A DNA stretch of 64,000 nt from Carnobacterium_A antarcticum (GCF_042658365.1 NZ_JBHSQC010000002.1); one strand, 5' to 3'; positions 18,557 to 26,693 are shown, counted from the first letter of the stretch. Notes: generated from the sequence alone by a model not told the origin. Numbers and translations are program-made.

Positions 18557-19450
18557 TTAGCGATGAGGAGCAAAGATAGAAATATAATTATGGAAAACTT
18601 CTACCTCAATTGGAAAAGTCGGTCCCGAATCTCCATCAACGGTACAGACAAACGATTCTGTACCTTTTGTACTAAGAGTAGCTTTTTTAAATTTTTTCAA
18701 AAACAGCTTATTCGAATAGTCTTCGCTATCACGAAACAGCTCTGGAATAAGGGCAAGTTTCTCAACAGCGGTTGTTTCCCGCAGCCCCAACAGTTGTAAA
18801 TAACCGTCGTCAATTTCAGCAGAAGAAAAAACTGTTCCAATTCCGGTAACTGAATTGCTTAAAGCGACTAAAACCATACTAAAACGCTCTTCCCAAGTTT
18901 CTCCGTCTACCGTTAGTTCAAAAAGAGTTGTGCGCTCATCATTCAGCGCTTTTAAACCTTGAAATACATAGGCCAACGGTCCGAACTTGGTTTTAGAATC
19001 GACATCTACTTCTTGAACCGACTCAGGAATAGGGCCAACTGAAACAGTGCTGACAAAATAAGTTTCATTCACTTTCCCAATATCGATTTCCTTTCGGATA
19101 GCGGTTTTCATTTCAGCAATCGCTTCTTCCGGCTGCATAGCAATGTCTAATGCCCGTGCGAAATTATTTACAGTCCCTAAAGGGATCACTCCCACACATG
19201 GACGATAGCCGTGCTTGGCTATTCCGTTGATTCCTTCATTGATTGTCCCATCTCCACCCATTAAAAACAGCGCATCATACTGTTGAGCAGCAGCTTCATC
19301 GGCAAACTGCATAGCATCTCCTGCTTTTGTAGTTACCTTTACCGTCATTTCATCAAATTGATTTTCTAATTCATTTTTTAATTGATCAACGTATTTTTTT
19401 GCTTCTTCACTACCTGATGAAGGATTGACCACAATCATCGCTTTTGCCAT
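18557..19450 (-). CDS. YegS/DagK-family lipid kinase
   Basis: This diacylglycerol kinase-like enzyme would phosphorylate a lipid acceptor (diacylglycerol or a related lipid) with ATP at the membrane surface. It has 297 residues. The VNPSSGS loop at 8-14 and nucleotide-binding GGDGTINE at 65-72 are intact, followed by GVIPLGTVNNFARAL. The frame extends to a TTG at 19471, but the ATG at 19450, 9 bp after AAGGCGG, gives the normal N-terminus. It follows the LacI-type regulator by 46 bp and is likely co-transcribed. The link to sugar metabolism is unclear. Sphingosine-kinase-like substrates cannot be excluded. Confidence 0.88.
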   Translation of the reverse strand: MAKAMIVVNPSSGSEEAKKYVDQLKNELENQFDEMTVKVTTKAGDAMQFADEAAAQQYDALFLMGGDGTINEGINGIAKHGYRPCVGVIPLGTVNNFARALDIAMQPEEAIAEMKTAIRKEIDIGKVNETYFVSTVSVGPIPESVQEVDVDSKTKFGPLAYVFQGLKALNDERTTLFELTVDGETWEERFSMVLVALSNSVTGIGTVFSSAEIDDGYLQLLGLRETTAVEKLALIPELFRDSEDYSNKLFLKKFKKATLSTKGTESFVCTVDGDSGPTFPIEVEVFHNYISIFAPHR

Positions 19451-19496
19451 TTTGAACATCCGCCTTTTCAATTGGTCTTTTTTTATCCTTAGCTTT

Positions 19497-20447
19497 TCAT
19501 TTTCTTGTGGTTCCTCTGCTAATCAAATCGGGTTGAAATAAAACTTCTCCTTGTGGAGCCCCTGCCTGTTCAATTTTATTTAGGAGCATCTTGGCGCATG
19601 CCACTCCCATTTCGATAACAGCTTGTTTGATTGTCGTTAATTGGGGAAAAGCAATTTGATCCAAGAAAACACCATCGTATCCAATGATGCCAAAGTCTTC
19701 AGGTATGTTTCCGCCCATCTCTACAATTCCTCGTTCGATGCCGATAGCTAACCGATCTGAACTGCAAACAAAAATAGTGTTTGGTGAGAACATCTCCCAA
19801 TTTTCTTGGATAAATTGAGCAGCATAACGAGAACGATTTTCAAAACGATAAATTTTAGATGACAGCTGATTTTTTTTCATCGTTTCAGTGTACCCTTTTT
19901 CTCTGGACTGTTCAAAAAGTTCCTTAATATCGATCCCAATAAAAATAATGTTTTCGTAACCCAAATTAATGGCATATTGTGTGGACATAGCTGCTCCACT
20001 TTGATTATCAGAATCGACAAAATCATAGCCGTGGCGATTTTCACCAAATAAGACGACTGGCTTAGTTGCACGTCCAATCCATTCATAATCTTTTTCTCGA
20101 ACACCGCACATGATGTAACCGTCACATGAACCAATATCAAAATTATTTTTAGTTACTAATTGCAATGAATAATGGCGAGTATCTAGTTCCTGAGCGATAC
20201 CTGTCAGTAAATTCATATAATAAGGTTCAGTAGTATCCATCTCTTCTAAAATAAATAGTTTAATGATCTGGGTACGATTATTAGCCAATGCTTTAGCTGC
20301 CACATTAGGCCGGTAGTTCAATTCTTCCATCGCATTAAAAACAAGTACTTTCAGTTCATCGGTCACTTGTTCTGGATGATTGATGACTCGTGAAACGGTC
20401 ATTTTAGATACATTCGCTTTTTTCGCAACATCGTTTAACGTTGTCAT
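19497..20447 (-). CDS. malR: LacI-family regulator, probable MalR
   Basis: The protein has 316 residues. An N-terminal helix-turn-helix (TLNDVAKKANVSKMTVSRV, about 3-21) and hinge helix are followed by a periplasmic-binding-like sensor domain. It probably represses the maltodextrin genes when no inducer is bound, and a LacI/CcpA-type half-matching operator (20560-20573) lies just upstream of its own promoter. The name MalR is inferred from position beside the maltodextrin cluster. The effector-contact residues cannot separate maltose from another sugar. AAGGAG precedes the start. Confidence 0.8.
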   Translation of the reverse strand: MTTLNDVAKKANVSKMTVSRVINHPEQVTDELKVLVFNAMEELNYRPNVAAKALANNRTQIIKLFILEEMDTTEPYYMNLLTGIAQELDTRHYSLQLVTKNNFDIGSCDGYIMCGVREKDYEWIGRATKPVVLFGENRHGYDFVDSDNQSGAAMSTQYAINLGYENIIFIGIDIKELFEQSREKGYTETMKKNQLSSKIYRFENRSRYAAQFIQENWEMFSPNTIFVCSSDRLAIGIERGIVEMGGNIPEDFGIIGYDGVFLDQIAFPQLTTIKQAVIEMGVACAKMLLNKIEQAGAPQGEVLFQPDLISRGTTRK

Positions 20448-20523
20448 GCAGATTCTCCTTTTTTACGAAGCTCCTATTACTGATTAATCTTTTTTTGTTT
20501 TTTCAAGCGGTCTCTTCTGCTTT

Positions 20524-20552
20524 ATTATCGCCTGTGTGAAAAGAAAAAACAA
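20524..20552 (-). promoter_or_regulatory. malR promoter
   Basis: On the minus strand -35 TTGTTT (20547-20552), 17 bp and -10 GATAAT (20524-20529) lie about 76 bp upstream of the regulator start. Confidence 0.6.
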
Positions 20553-20559
20553 GCTATAG

Positions 20560-20573
20560 TGTAAACGGCTTTA
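20560..20573. promoter_or_regulatory. possible LacI-type operator at malR
   Basis: TGTAAACGGCTTTA shares its left half with the malE2 operator but the right arm is degenerate. It lies just upstream of the -35 box and could mediate autoregulation. Confidence 0.35.
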
Positions 20574-20589
20574 ATAAAAAATGTGATCC

Positions 20590-20618
20590 GACAGCAGTCA
20601 AAAGAATCAACTGCTGTC
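20590..20618 (-). terminator. perR terminator
   Basis: A 9-bp stem (20590-20598 with 20610-20618) is followed a few bases later on the minus strand by six U. It lies directly after the perR stop. Confidence 0.65.
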
Positions 20619-20628
20619 AGAACACGCT

Positions 20629-21078
20629 TTAATTTTTTACAACATCCAATTTTTCCTGACATTCTGGACAAATCCCATAAACTTCCATGCGGTGACGAGT
20701 CACTGTAAAACCGGTCAAGTTATGTGTAACTTCTGCAACATCATCCAAACCTGGATAATAAATATCTTCAATTTTTCCACAATTTTCACAGATAGCATGA
20801 TAATGTTGCGTTGAAGCAAAATCAAAACGGCTTGATCCGTCACCATAGGTCATTTCTTCCACAAATCCAATTTTAGTAAAAAGGCGCAGGTTATTGTAAA
20901 CTGTCGCTACACTAATATTTGGAAAACGCTCTACGAGTGAACGGTAAATTTCATCAGCCGTTGGGTGACTATGCGCTTCAATTAAATACTCTAGTACAGC
21001 ATAACGCTGTGGAGTGATGCGTATGTTTGAAGCTTTTAACTTTTCAATCGATCGAACGACCATTTGATTAATAGCCAA
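20629..21078 (-). CDS. perR: peroxide-responsive repressor PerR
   Basis: This Fur-family metalloregulator senses peroxide by metal-catalysed histidine oxidation and represses oxidative-stress genes. It has 149 residues from a TTG start at 21078, chosen because AAAGGAGG lies 10 bp upstream; an ATG further up has no such site. The winged-helix RITPQRYAVLEYL, the regulatory-site ligands in RFDF and HYHAICENC, and the structural zinc pairs CENC and CPEC are all present. The sequence tracks B. subtilis PerR closely, which favours PerR over Fur or Zur. A palindromic Fur-type box overlaps its promoter, suggesting autoregulation. Confidence 0.92.
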   Translation of the reverse strand: MAINQMVVRSIEKLKASNIRITPQRYAVLEYLIEAHSHPTADEIYRSLVERFPNISVATVYNNLRLFTKIGFVEEMTYGDGSSRFDFASTQHYHAICENCGKIEDIYYPGLDDVAEVTHNLTGFTVTRHRMEVYGICPECQEKLDVVKN

Positions 21079-21143
21079 GAGAGTTTTCCCTCCTTTTTTT
21101 ATTTTCTGTAACATTCCCTTTAATTTCTTAAAGTTTTTCTGTC

Positions 21144-21174
21144 TTTCTTAATGATAACGTTTATCACTTAAGAA
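21144..21174. promoter_or_regulatory. Fur/PerR-type palindromic box
   Basis: The core TGATAACGTTTATCA (21152-21166) has the 7-1-7 layout of Fur-family boxes, and outer TTCTTAA/TTAAGAA arms extend the dyad to about 30 bp. It overlaps the -10 and spacer of the perR promoter. Confidence 0.65.
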
Positions 21175-21179
21175 TACAA
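21151..21179 (-). promoter_or_regulatory. perR promoter
   Basis: On the minus strand -35 TTGTAT (21174-21179), 17 bp and -10 TATCAT (21151-21156) lie about 73 bp upstream of the TTG start and are covered by the palindromic box. Confidence 0.6.
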
Positions 21180-21250
21180 CTCTATGGTTTGAAGCAAAAA
21201 GAACTTTTATTGGCTTTCTTTCATAATAACTGCGAGATCTGCCAGTTCGC

Positions 21251-21279
21251 TTTTCAATAAAGCAAATCATTGCTATAAT
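21251..21279 (+). promoter_or_regulatory. promoter of FUSC/ArAE gene
   Basis: -35 TTTTCA (21251-21256), 17 bp and a consensus -10 TATAAT (21274-21279) with an extended TGC. Confidence 0.7.
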
Positions 21280-21347
21280 AGGAGAACTAGCATAAAATAA
21301 GAGAAAGAAAGATCAGGAATGATTTTAATTAGGAGAGGATATTTTTT

Positions 21348-22445
21348 ATGAGAATTGGAGCAAGGACTCTGAAAACAGGCATTGCCATTACTCTTGCTTT
21401 AGCGATACCGTATTTTCTAAACATGCAGGGGGCTAGCGTTTTAGCAGCTATTTCGGCGATTTTTGCTTTACAGCCATCATTAAAGCGATCTGTAAAAACC
21501 TTGAAAGACAGAGTATTTGCCAACCTTATTGGCGGGGTTGTTGCCATTATTATGAACCTAACATTAGGCAATCACTTTATGTTTGTAGGATTAGCTGCGG
21601 TTTTATTGATTGCTATCTTAAATCAATTTAACCTTGGTCCGGTGATTGGCCTTGCAACTGTGACTTTGATCGTTATTATGATGTCGCCGGGTGACAATTT
21701 TATCTTGTCTGCTTCCATTCGAATCTTAGCGACATTTATTGGTGTTGTTATCGCCTTTTTGGTTAACACTTTATTGTTTCCTCCAAAATATGAAGAAAAA
21801 TTGTATCATTTAATTGATTACACAACTTCTGAAATCATGAAATGGATACGGGCTAGCGTTCGGAAAAACATTGAGTATTCTATCTTAAAAAAAGATTTAA
21901 AATGGGTAAAGTCAGAACTGGATCGCCTAGATGTTTACTTTTCTTTATTGAAAGATGAAAGTACGTATGTTAATCAAAAGAAACGAATCCAAAATTTAAG
22001 AAAAGTTGTTGTTTACCGTCAAATCATTTCGACAACTAAAGTAGCTTACAACTTAGCTAAGATACTGCATCTCCACGAAAATTCTTTTAATCATTTCCCT
22101 GAAGAATTGCGTATCCAGATTCGGGAACGTTTAGAGACCTTGATGAGTGCTCATGAACAAATTCTATTAAAATTCAACGGGCGTGTTTCCCCAGATGAAG
22201 TAAACTTCATTGCTTATAAAGAATCATTAAGGACTAAATTAATGCAATCTTTTTTTGATGAAGCCAGTATGGAAGTAGAAATAAATAAAGACTATACACA
22301 AAGCAATGCTGTTATTCATATTATGTCAAGTATTTTAAAGTACGAAGAATATTTACTGCATTTAAATACTTTGGTCACTAGCTTTAAGGGAAATGATTGG
22401 AACCCCGAAACTCAAATTGACAACATTGAACACATTGAACAGTAG
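21348..22445 (+). CDS. FUSC/aromatic acid exporter (ArAE) family membrane protein
   Basis: The protein has 365 residues. The N-terminal 150 or so residues contain about five hydrophobic helices (for example around 11-30, 55-95 and 100-145), and the rest is a soluble, helical, charged cytoplasmic domain. This matches the ArAE_1 (DUF939) family of putative exporters of small acids; no substrate has been shown for most members. AGGAG precedes the start. It diverges from perR and could share the intervening palindromic box, but that is inference. It ends at a strong terminator. Confidence 0.82.
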   Translation: MRIGARTLKTGIAITLALAIPYFLNMQGASVLAAISAIFALQPSLKRSVKTLKDRVFANLIGGVVAIIMNLTLGNHFMFVGLAAVLLIAILNQFNLGPVIGLATVTLIVIMMSPGDNFILSASIRILATFIGVVIAFLVNTLLFPPKYEEKLYHLIDYTTSEIMKWIRASVRKNIEYSILKKDLKWVKSELDRLDVYFSLLKDESTYVNQKKRIQNLRKVVVYRQIISTTKVAYNLAKILHLHENSFNHFPEELRIQIRERLETLMSAHEQILLKFNGRVSPDEVNFIAYKESLRTKLMQSFFDEASMEVEINKDYTQSNAVIHIMSSILKYEEYLLHLNTLVTSFKGNDWNPETQIDNIEHIEQ

Positions 22446-22461
22446 AAAAAATGATAGAACC

Positions 22462-22506
22462 AAAAAGGCTCAACTTCTGCTAAAAAACAGAAGTTGAGCC
22501 TTTTTT
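22462..22506. terminator. terminator of FUSC gene
   Basis: A perfect 18-bp stem (22462-22479 with 22488-22505) with flanking A and U tracts works in either direction, ending the membrane-protein gene and the converging SGNH gene. Confidence 0.9.
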
Positions 22507-22519
22507 GATGTAAAAATGA

Positions 22520-23368
22520 TTACAGACCGCTTGTGGTGTCAATAGGCGCATTTAATTGTTCAATAAATAGTTTCGAATAAATCTCCGCTCCTTGAGCATT
22601 CAATTGCTTTGCATCATCAGCTAATGTATCAGACAAATCTAAGTTATTCGTTTCCAACTCAGCTTCATATTCCGCATGCAGATCAAAAAGAGGAATAGCA
22701 TTTTCTGCTGCAATTGTAATTGCTTGATCTAAATAGCTCGTATAATCTAAGGTTCTTGAATTGAAGTCTCCTTGGCGAATACTGCTTGGATTTGGCGTTA
22801 CAAAAATGACCAGCGCCTCCGGCAAAGCTTTTTTAATAGCTTCATAAGCCTCGCTTAAATAGCTGCCAGAATCAGCCAAACTAATGTCTCTTACTTGATC
22901 TCCATAAACAGGAAGCTGAAAAAAAACGATATCTGAAGGTTCTTCTGATAAAGTTGCTGCAGCATTTTCTTCCAATAAACGGTAAGAGTCAAAATCTGGA
23001 AAAGGAACACGATGAACCGAGACATTTTGATTGGTTTGTTCCATTATGTAGTTCTCAACAGCAGTAGGCCATGTTTCATTTTCTGAAATATCTCCGTAAA
23101 AACTGACGGTTGCTGCTTGTTTTTTTAATGTAAGATAAGTCAAGTAATCTAAAACGGATAACTTCTCTCTTTTTTTCTCAAAATCTTCTAATTGCCCACC
23201 TGTATCTGCTGAAGATTCTTTTTTTGTCGAACTGTTAGCACTCGCTTCATTACCGGTTGGATCTAATAACTGAGCTTTTTGGTTTTTTTGGTAGTCCATC
23301 CCAAACCATATGACAGCAACAGTTAAACTAAATAATAATATAAGGGCAAAGCCTTTTTTCTTCGTCAC
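22520..23368 (-). CDS. membrane-anchored SGNH/GDSL-like hydrolase
   Basis: The protein has 282 residues. An uncleaved N-terminal membrane anchor (about 6-24) is followed by a Ser/Thr-rich linker and an extracellular alpha/beta domain. The fold resembles SGNH esterases: an FYGDISENETWP segment near 95, a VFFQLPVYGDQ region and a late IPLFDLHAE block. The usual GDS serine motif is altered here to GDIS. Possible jobs are deacylation of cell-wall polymers or lipids, but no substrate can be named. The start is GTG with AAGGAG 10 bp upstream. It is a single-gene unit. Confidence 0.65.
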   Translation of the reverse strand: MTKKKGFALILLFSLTVAVIWFGMDYQKNQKAQLLDPTGNEASANSSTKKESSADTGGQLEDFEKKREKLSVLDYLTYLTLKKQAATVSFYGDISENETWPTAVENYIMEQTNQNVSVHRVPFPDFDSYRLLEENAAATLSEEPSDIVFFQLPVYGDQVRDISLADSGSYLSEAYEAIKKALPEALVIFVTPNPSSIRQGDFNSRTLDYTSYLDQAITIAAENAIPLFDLHAEYEAELETNNLDLSDTLADDAKQLNAQGAEIYSKLFIEQLNAPIDTTSGL

Positions 23369-23423
23369 GCATGATTCACTCCTTCATTTTTACTATTTCA
23401 CCCGTTATTATACCACAGCTTAA

Positions 23424-23452
23424 TTGTGTAAAGAAAGACACTTTTCTATATT
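23424..23452 (+). promoter_or_regulatory. promoter of candidate small RNA
   Basis: -35 TTGTGT (23424-23429), 17 bp and -10 TATATT (23447-23452) precede a structured non-coding stretch that ends in a terminator. Confidence 0.55.
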
Positions 23453-23458
23453 CACTTA

Positions 23459-23726
23459 CTCCTTAAAACGGTTCTTTGCCAAACCGTGTTAGTAGTTCTT
23501 AGAGGTTATAATTTTCTCAGGAATTTACGTGTTTGCTTATAGAAAGCCAAAGGACCTTCTGGAGCCCTGTCTCCAGTTTATCAAGCCTCTTCATGGCTAC
23601 AAGCAGCCATTATCCCTCCGAAAATTTCAAGTTTGTAACATACAGTTATTTCGCTTACTAACTTCAAAAATGATAGAACTCCTTAAAACAGAAAAAAGGC
23701 ACCTGCAGTAATAGAGGTGCCTTTTT
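23459..23726 (+). ncRNA. candidate small RNA of unknown class
   Basis: A stretch of about 265 nt has a promoter, internal helices and an intrinsic terminator on the plus strand, with no plus-strand gene downstream. Helices seen by eye are ACGGTT/AACCGT (23468-23487), GTTAGTA/TACTAAC (23488-23494 with 23656-23662), AATTTTC/GAAAATT (23510-23516 with 23620-23626), CTGGAG/CTCCAG (23559-23576) and ATGGCT/AGCCAT (23593-23610). The 12-mer ACTCCTTAAAAC occurs at both ends (23458-23469, 23678-23689) and contains anti-Shine-Dalgarno CUCCUU. No motif of SRP RNA, RNase P or tmRNA was recognised; 6S RNA is not excluded. A 60-codon GTG frame at 23529-23711 runs into the terminator stem and looks accidental. 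Confidence 0.5.
23693..23726. terminator. bidirectional terminator of sRNA and ntdp
   Basis: A perfect 12-bp stem (23693-23704 with 23715-23726) has A/U tracts on both sides. It would end the candidate sRNA on the plus strand and ntdp on the minus strand. Confidence 0.85.
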
Positions 23727-23776
23727 CAAAAAAAATCATCGTTTGAGAATAACCATCTCATCCAGCAGAAGACCGT

Positions 23777-24310
23777 TTATTTGTTTGCCAATTGGCGATA
23801 ACGTTTGTACCATAAGTCAACATATTCCTTAGAAAACGGACCTTTTTCTTCATTGATCCATTCAACTAAAGTTTTAACGTTTTCTTTTAAAATATGGTCG
23901 ATATCATCAGGATAGCCCCACAATTTGCTATGGTCTTCGTACTCATCTACATCCAATAAACGTTTTTCGCCATCGGGAAATACCTTAATATCCAAATCAT
24001 AATCAATATACTTCACTCCTTCGTCGTCTAAGGCGTAAGGCGAAGCAAGGTTGCAATAATACGAAATGCCGTTGTCGCGGATCATTGCGATAATATTGAA
24101 CCAATAATGTTTATGAAAATAAACAATTGCCGGTTCTCTTGTTAACCAGCGTCGCCCATCTGACTCGGTCACCAATGTATGGTCATTGCACCCAATTAGA
24201 GATTGATCGCTTGTTTTAAGAACCATAGTATCTCGCCATGTGCGATGTAAACTTCCATCGTGTTTATAGCTTTGGATTGTGATGTATTCTCCTTCTTTTG
24301 GAACATGCAT
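23777..24310 (-). CDS. nucleoside tri-/diphosphate phosphatase (DUF402, Ntdp)
   Basis: This small cytosolic enzyme hydrolyses nucleoside tri- and diphosphates with divalent metal, as shown for staphylococcal Ntdp. The protein has 177 residues from the ATG at 24310 and tracks the family closely: PKEGEYITIQSYKHDG at the start, HRTWRDT, a GRRWLTREPAIVYFH block and the acidic metal site YIDYDLDIKVFPDGE. A longer frame starts at 24397, but a -10 element lies just upstream of that ATG, so the extra 29 residues would fall in the 5' untranslated region. Confidence 0.88.
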   Translation of the reverse strand: MHVPKEGEYITIQSYKHDGSLHRTWRDTMVLKTSDQSLIGCNDHTLVTESDGRRWLTREPAIVYFHKHYWFNIIAMIRDNGISYYCNLASPYALDDEGVKYIDYDLDIKVFPDGEKRLLDVDEYEDHSKLWGYPDDIDHILKENVKTLVEWINEEKGPFSKEYVDLWYKRYRQLANK

Positions 24311-24401
24311 CCCTAACCCAACTTTCCTTTTCTCATAAACGCGTAGCGAGAAATTAATAAATAACTCCAGAGAGTGAATCAGTTCACTCGAACTCATTGA
24401 T

Positions 24402-24432
24402 ATTATATCACAAATTCATTCATTTAAATCAA
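24402..24432 (-). promoter_or_regulatory. ntdp promoter
   Basis: On the minus strand a perfect -10 TATAAT (24402-24407) is preceded by a weak -35 TTGATT (24427-24432) at a long 19-bp spacing. Confidence 0.45.
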
Positions 24433-24490
24433 AAAAGCTATTATTAAATGAAAGAAAGATGAGAAATCGTTATTTAAAGGGTAATAAAAA

Positions 24491-24569
24491 GGCTTATTTC
24501 CAAACAAGTGTTAATACGACAGCAAAATAAGCCCCATTAAGTAAAAAGACGCTTTTTCTACTTAAGGGG
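24491..24569 (-). terminator. mutY terminator hairpins
   Basis: A CCCC...GGGG hairpin with long A/U stem (24532-24569) follows mutY on the minus strand, overlapping a second GGCTTATTT/AAATAAGCC pair (24491-24533). Confidence 0.65.
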
Positions 24570-24586
24570 TTTAATTTGTTTGTTGA

Positions 24587-25801
24587 TTATTTGTTTTCCA
24601 TCTTTTCCAGATAACTTTGCCACATCTTCATTTGTGGGCCTGGAAATGTATAATCATTAAAATCATCGGGGTGCACCCACCGGCAATTTTCAGGTATTTT
24701 TATGTTTTCTTTTGACATTTGCCCGTAATAAACAGCGATGAACCACTTTAAGTGACTAAAAATATGCACTATTTCATCAAATGGCTGCTTCATCAGTGTC
24801 GGTTCAACGCGATAATGAGAATTCAATTCAGTCAATAAATTTGACAGTACTTGGTCTTGCTTCACTTCAGATTTCACTAAATGCAGTTTTCCTGGTTTAA
24901 TATTTATTTCTTGTAAAACCGAACTCTCTTTTATTAAAGGAAAAATCCACATATTTGCCAACAACCCATTTGCAGGGCGCTTTTCCAACAGGAATTCATT
25001 CTTTTCATTTTTGATCAGCGCTCCAACATAATAAACCGGCTCAGCTTTTTTCTTTTTGCTCTTCACCGGATATCTTTCCCACGTCCCGTTTAAATAAGAA
25101 GCATTGAATTCAGCAATTGGGCTTAGTTCTGGATGATAATTTTTAGGCGTACAAATGCTTGAACCCAGATCCATAAAAGCCTGATTAAAATCGCCGGGTT
25201 TGTATGGGTCGATTAACTCCCGCATAACCGCTTCAAAAATTTTTCGGTTGCCAGGTTTTGCAATATCTGCATCAATTTCAAATAAACGACTTAATACGCG
25301 CATAACATTGCCATCAACAGCTGGTTCTGGTAACCCGAATGCCATGCTCGAAATAGCCCCTGCCGTATAAGGTCCAATGCCTTTTAATTTAATGATTTCT
25401 TTTGGATCGCGAGGCATCTCACCGTTATATTCTTCTGAGATTTGGATAGCTGCTTTTTGCAGATTTCGAACCCGCGAGTAGTAACCTAAACCTTCCCAGG
25501 CCTTCAATAACGTATCTTCTTCAGCTTCAGCTAAAGCTTGAATACTGGGAAACTTTTTCATGAAATTCAAATAATATGGAACGACAGTATCGACACGCGT
25601 TTGCTGCAGCATGATTTCCGATACCCAGATTCGGTAAGGATCGTTGTTGATGCGCCAAGGCAGCGTTCGTTTCTCTAAATCATACCAACTTAAAAGAGTT
25701 GCACGAAATCGTTCTATTTTTTCTTGCGGCCACATTTCAATGCCGTAAACTTCTTTAATCGTTTCTGCTTGCGCTTTACTTAATACATTTTCATTTTTCA
25801 T
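24587..25801 (-). CDS. mutY: A/G-specific adenine glycosylase MutY, cluster-less
   Basis: It removes adenine mispaired with 8-oxoguanine. The protein has 404 residues. Catalytic E62 in SEIMLQQTRV, the helix-hairpin-helix LKGIGPYTAGAI (139-150) and catalytic D163 in AVDGNVMRVL are intact, and a NUDIX-like 8-oxoG recognition domain follows from about 255. The iron-sulfur loop, normally C-X6-C-X2-C-X5-C, keeps only C217; the other positions are P224, S227 and N233. The glycosylase motifs are otherwise intact, so this is a cluster-less MutY, not a pseudogene. Its ATG overlaps the recX stop by 4 bp, so translation is coupled. Confidence 0.93.
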   Translation of the reverse strand: MKNENVLSKAQAETIKEVYGIEMWPQEKIERFRATLLSWYDLEKRTLPWRINNDPYRIWVSEIMLQQTRVDTVVPYYLNFMKKFPSIQALAEAEEDTLLKAWEGLGYYSRVRNLQKAAIQISEEYNGEMPRDPKEIIKLKGIGPYTAGAISSMAFGLPEPAVDGNVMRVLSRLFEIDADIAKPGNRKIFEAVMRELIDPYKPGDFNQAFMDLGSSICTPKNYHPELSPIAEFNASYLNGTWERYPVKSKKKKAEPVYYVGALIKNEKNEFLLEKRPANGLLANMWIFPLIKESSVLQEINIKPGKLHLVKSEVKQDQVLSNLLTELNSHYRVEPTLMKQPFDEIVHIFSHLKWFIAVYYGQMSKENIKIPENCRWVHPDDFNDYTFPGPQMKMWQSYLEKMENK

Positions 25802-26661
25802 TCTGCTTGATCTTCCATTTCTTTTTCTTCAATAAATTGATTGATCAAGTCACCAGCAAATCCTTTTTGAAACAGGCTGCTTTTGACTTTTTGTGCTTTT
25901 TTATACCCTTTCAATTTAGCTTGTTTACGCCAAATTTTATCTCCCTGTCTTTTGATTGCTGCATATTCTTCATCTTCTTCTTTTTCAACGGTTACTTCTT
26001 CTAGCACTTGTGTAATGATATCTGCATCAAATCCTTTTTGCATTAAATTTTGACGCAATTTATTATTGGTTTCGCGACTAGAATATTGCCCAGAACGTCG
26101 AATAACTTTTTCTGCTAACTGGACTCCGTTCTCAACCATTTGATCAAATGGGTATTGTTCGGCAGCTTTTTCAATATATTCTTCGCTGATCCCGCGTTTT
26201 TTTAATTCTTGTTTAATAACACGAGGACCTTTTCCTCCGACATTTGCACCAGTACGCGTATAACTTTCTGCGTACATCAAATCATCTAGATAGCCTTGTT
26301 CTTTTAATTGCTCAACAACTTCATCGGCAGCATCTGAAAAGTCATGTTTTGCTAAATCATCCCGCACTTCTTTTTCTGAGCGCAGTCCATAATTCAAATA
26401 GTTCAAAGAACGTACATATGCTTTTCTTGTTCCGTCTTCTGACTCTAATTCTTCACGAAACGCCTCAGAGACTTCCATCCCTTTGTGTAATGAAAACTTA
26501 ATTAAAATAGCTTCATCCACTGGAAAAGCATATTCTTCATCTAAATAAATATTGTAGCGCCCTTTTCTTTTTTGTGTTCCTATTTTAGTTATTTTAGGAA
26601 CAGAAGAACCCGCTTCTGATTTATTTGAGGAAAGGATTTCTTTTAATAAATCGTCTTTCAT
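25798..26661 (-). CDS. recX: regulatory protein RecX
   Basis: RecX binds RecA filaments and limits recombinase activity. The protein has 287 residues, long but normal for Bacilli. It is built of repeated three-helix RecX modules: SLNYLNYGLRSEKEVRDDL (about 80-99), EQLKEQGYLDDLMYAESYTR (about 116-135), VIKQELKKRGISEEYIEKA and two more toward the C-terminus. GAGGAGG lies upstream of the ATG. It forms a two-gene unit with mutY, consistent with shared DNA-maintenance roles. Confidence 0.9.
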   Translation of the reverse strand: MKDDLLKEILSSNKSEAGSSVPKITKIGTQKRKGRYNIYLDEEYAFPVDEAILIKFSLHKGMEVSEAFREELESEDGTRKAYVRSLNYLNYGLRSEKEVRDDLAKHDFSDAADEVVEQLKEQGYLDDLMYAESYTRTGANVGGKGPRVIKQELKKRGISEEYIEKAAEQYPFDQMVENGVQLAEKVIRRSGQYSSRETNNKLRQNLMQKGFDADIITQVLEEVTVEKEEDEEYAAIKRQGDKIWRKQAKLKGYKKAQKVKSSLFQKGFAGDLINQFIEEKEMEDQAE

Positions 26662-26693
26662 ATTGATCTTCCTCCTCTATTCTTATCTATGCC

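Noticed and set aside
23529..23711. 60-codon GTG frame inside the candidate sRNA
   Set aside because: It spans the predicted helices and its stop codon falls inside the terminator stem; the sequence resembles no protein family.
23459..23726. SRP RNA, tmRNA or RNase P RNA identity for the sRNA
   Set aside because: The conserved SRP loop GGTCAGG...GGAAGCAGC, tmRNA tRNA-like ends and RNase P core motifs were not found. 6S RNA remains possible.
24311..24397. 29-residue N-terminal extension of the Ntdp protein
   Set aside because: A -10 TATAAT lies just before that ATG and the family begins at the downstream ATG, so the extension is probably untranslated.
24587..25801. mutY as a pseudogene because of missing cysteines
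   Set aside because: The frame is complete, catalytic residues and the C-terminal domain are intact, and the loop length is preserved; cluster-less homologues are known.
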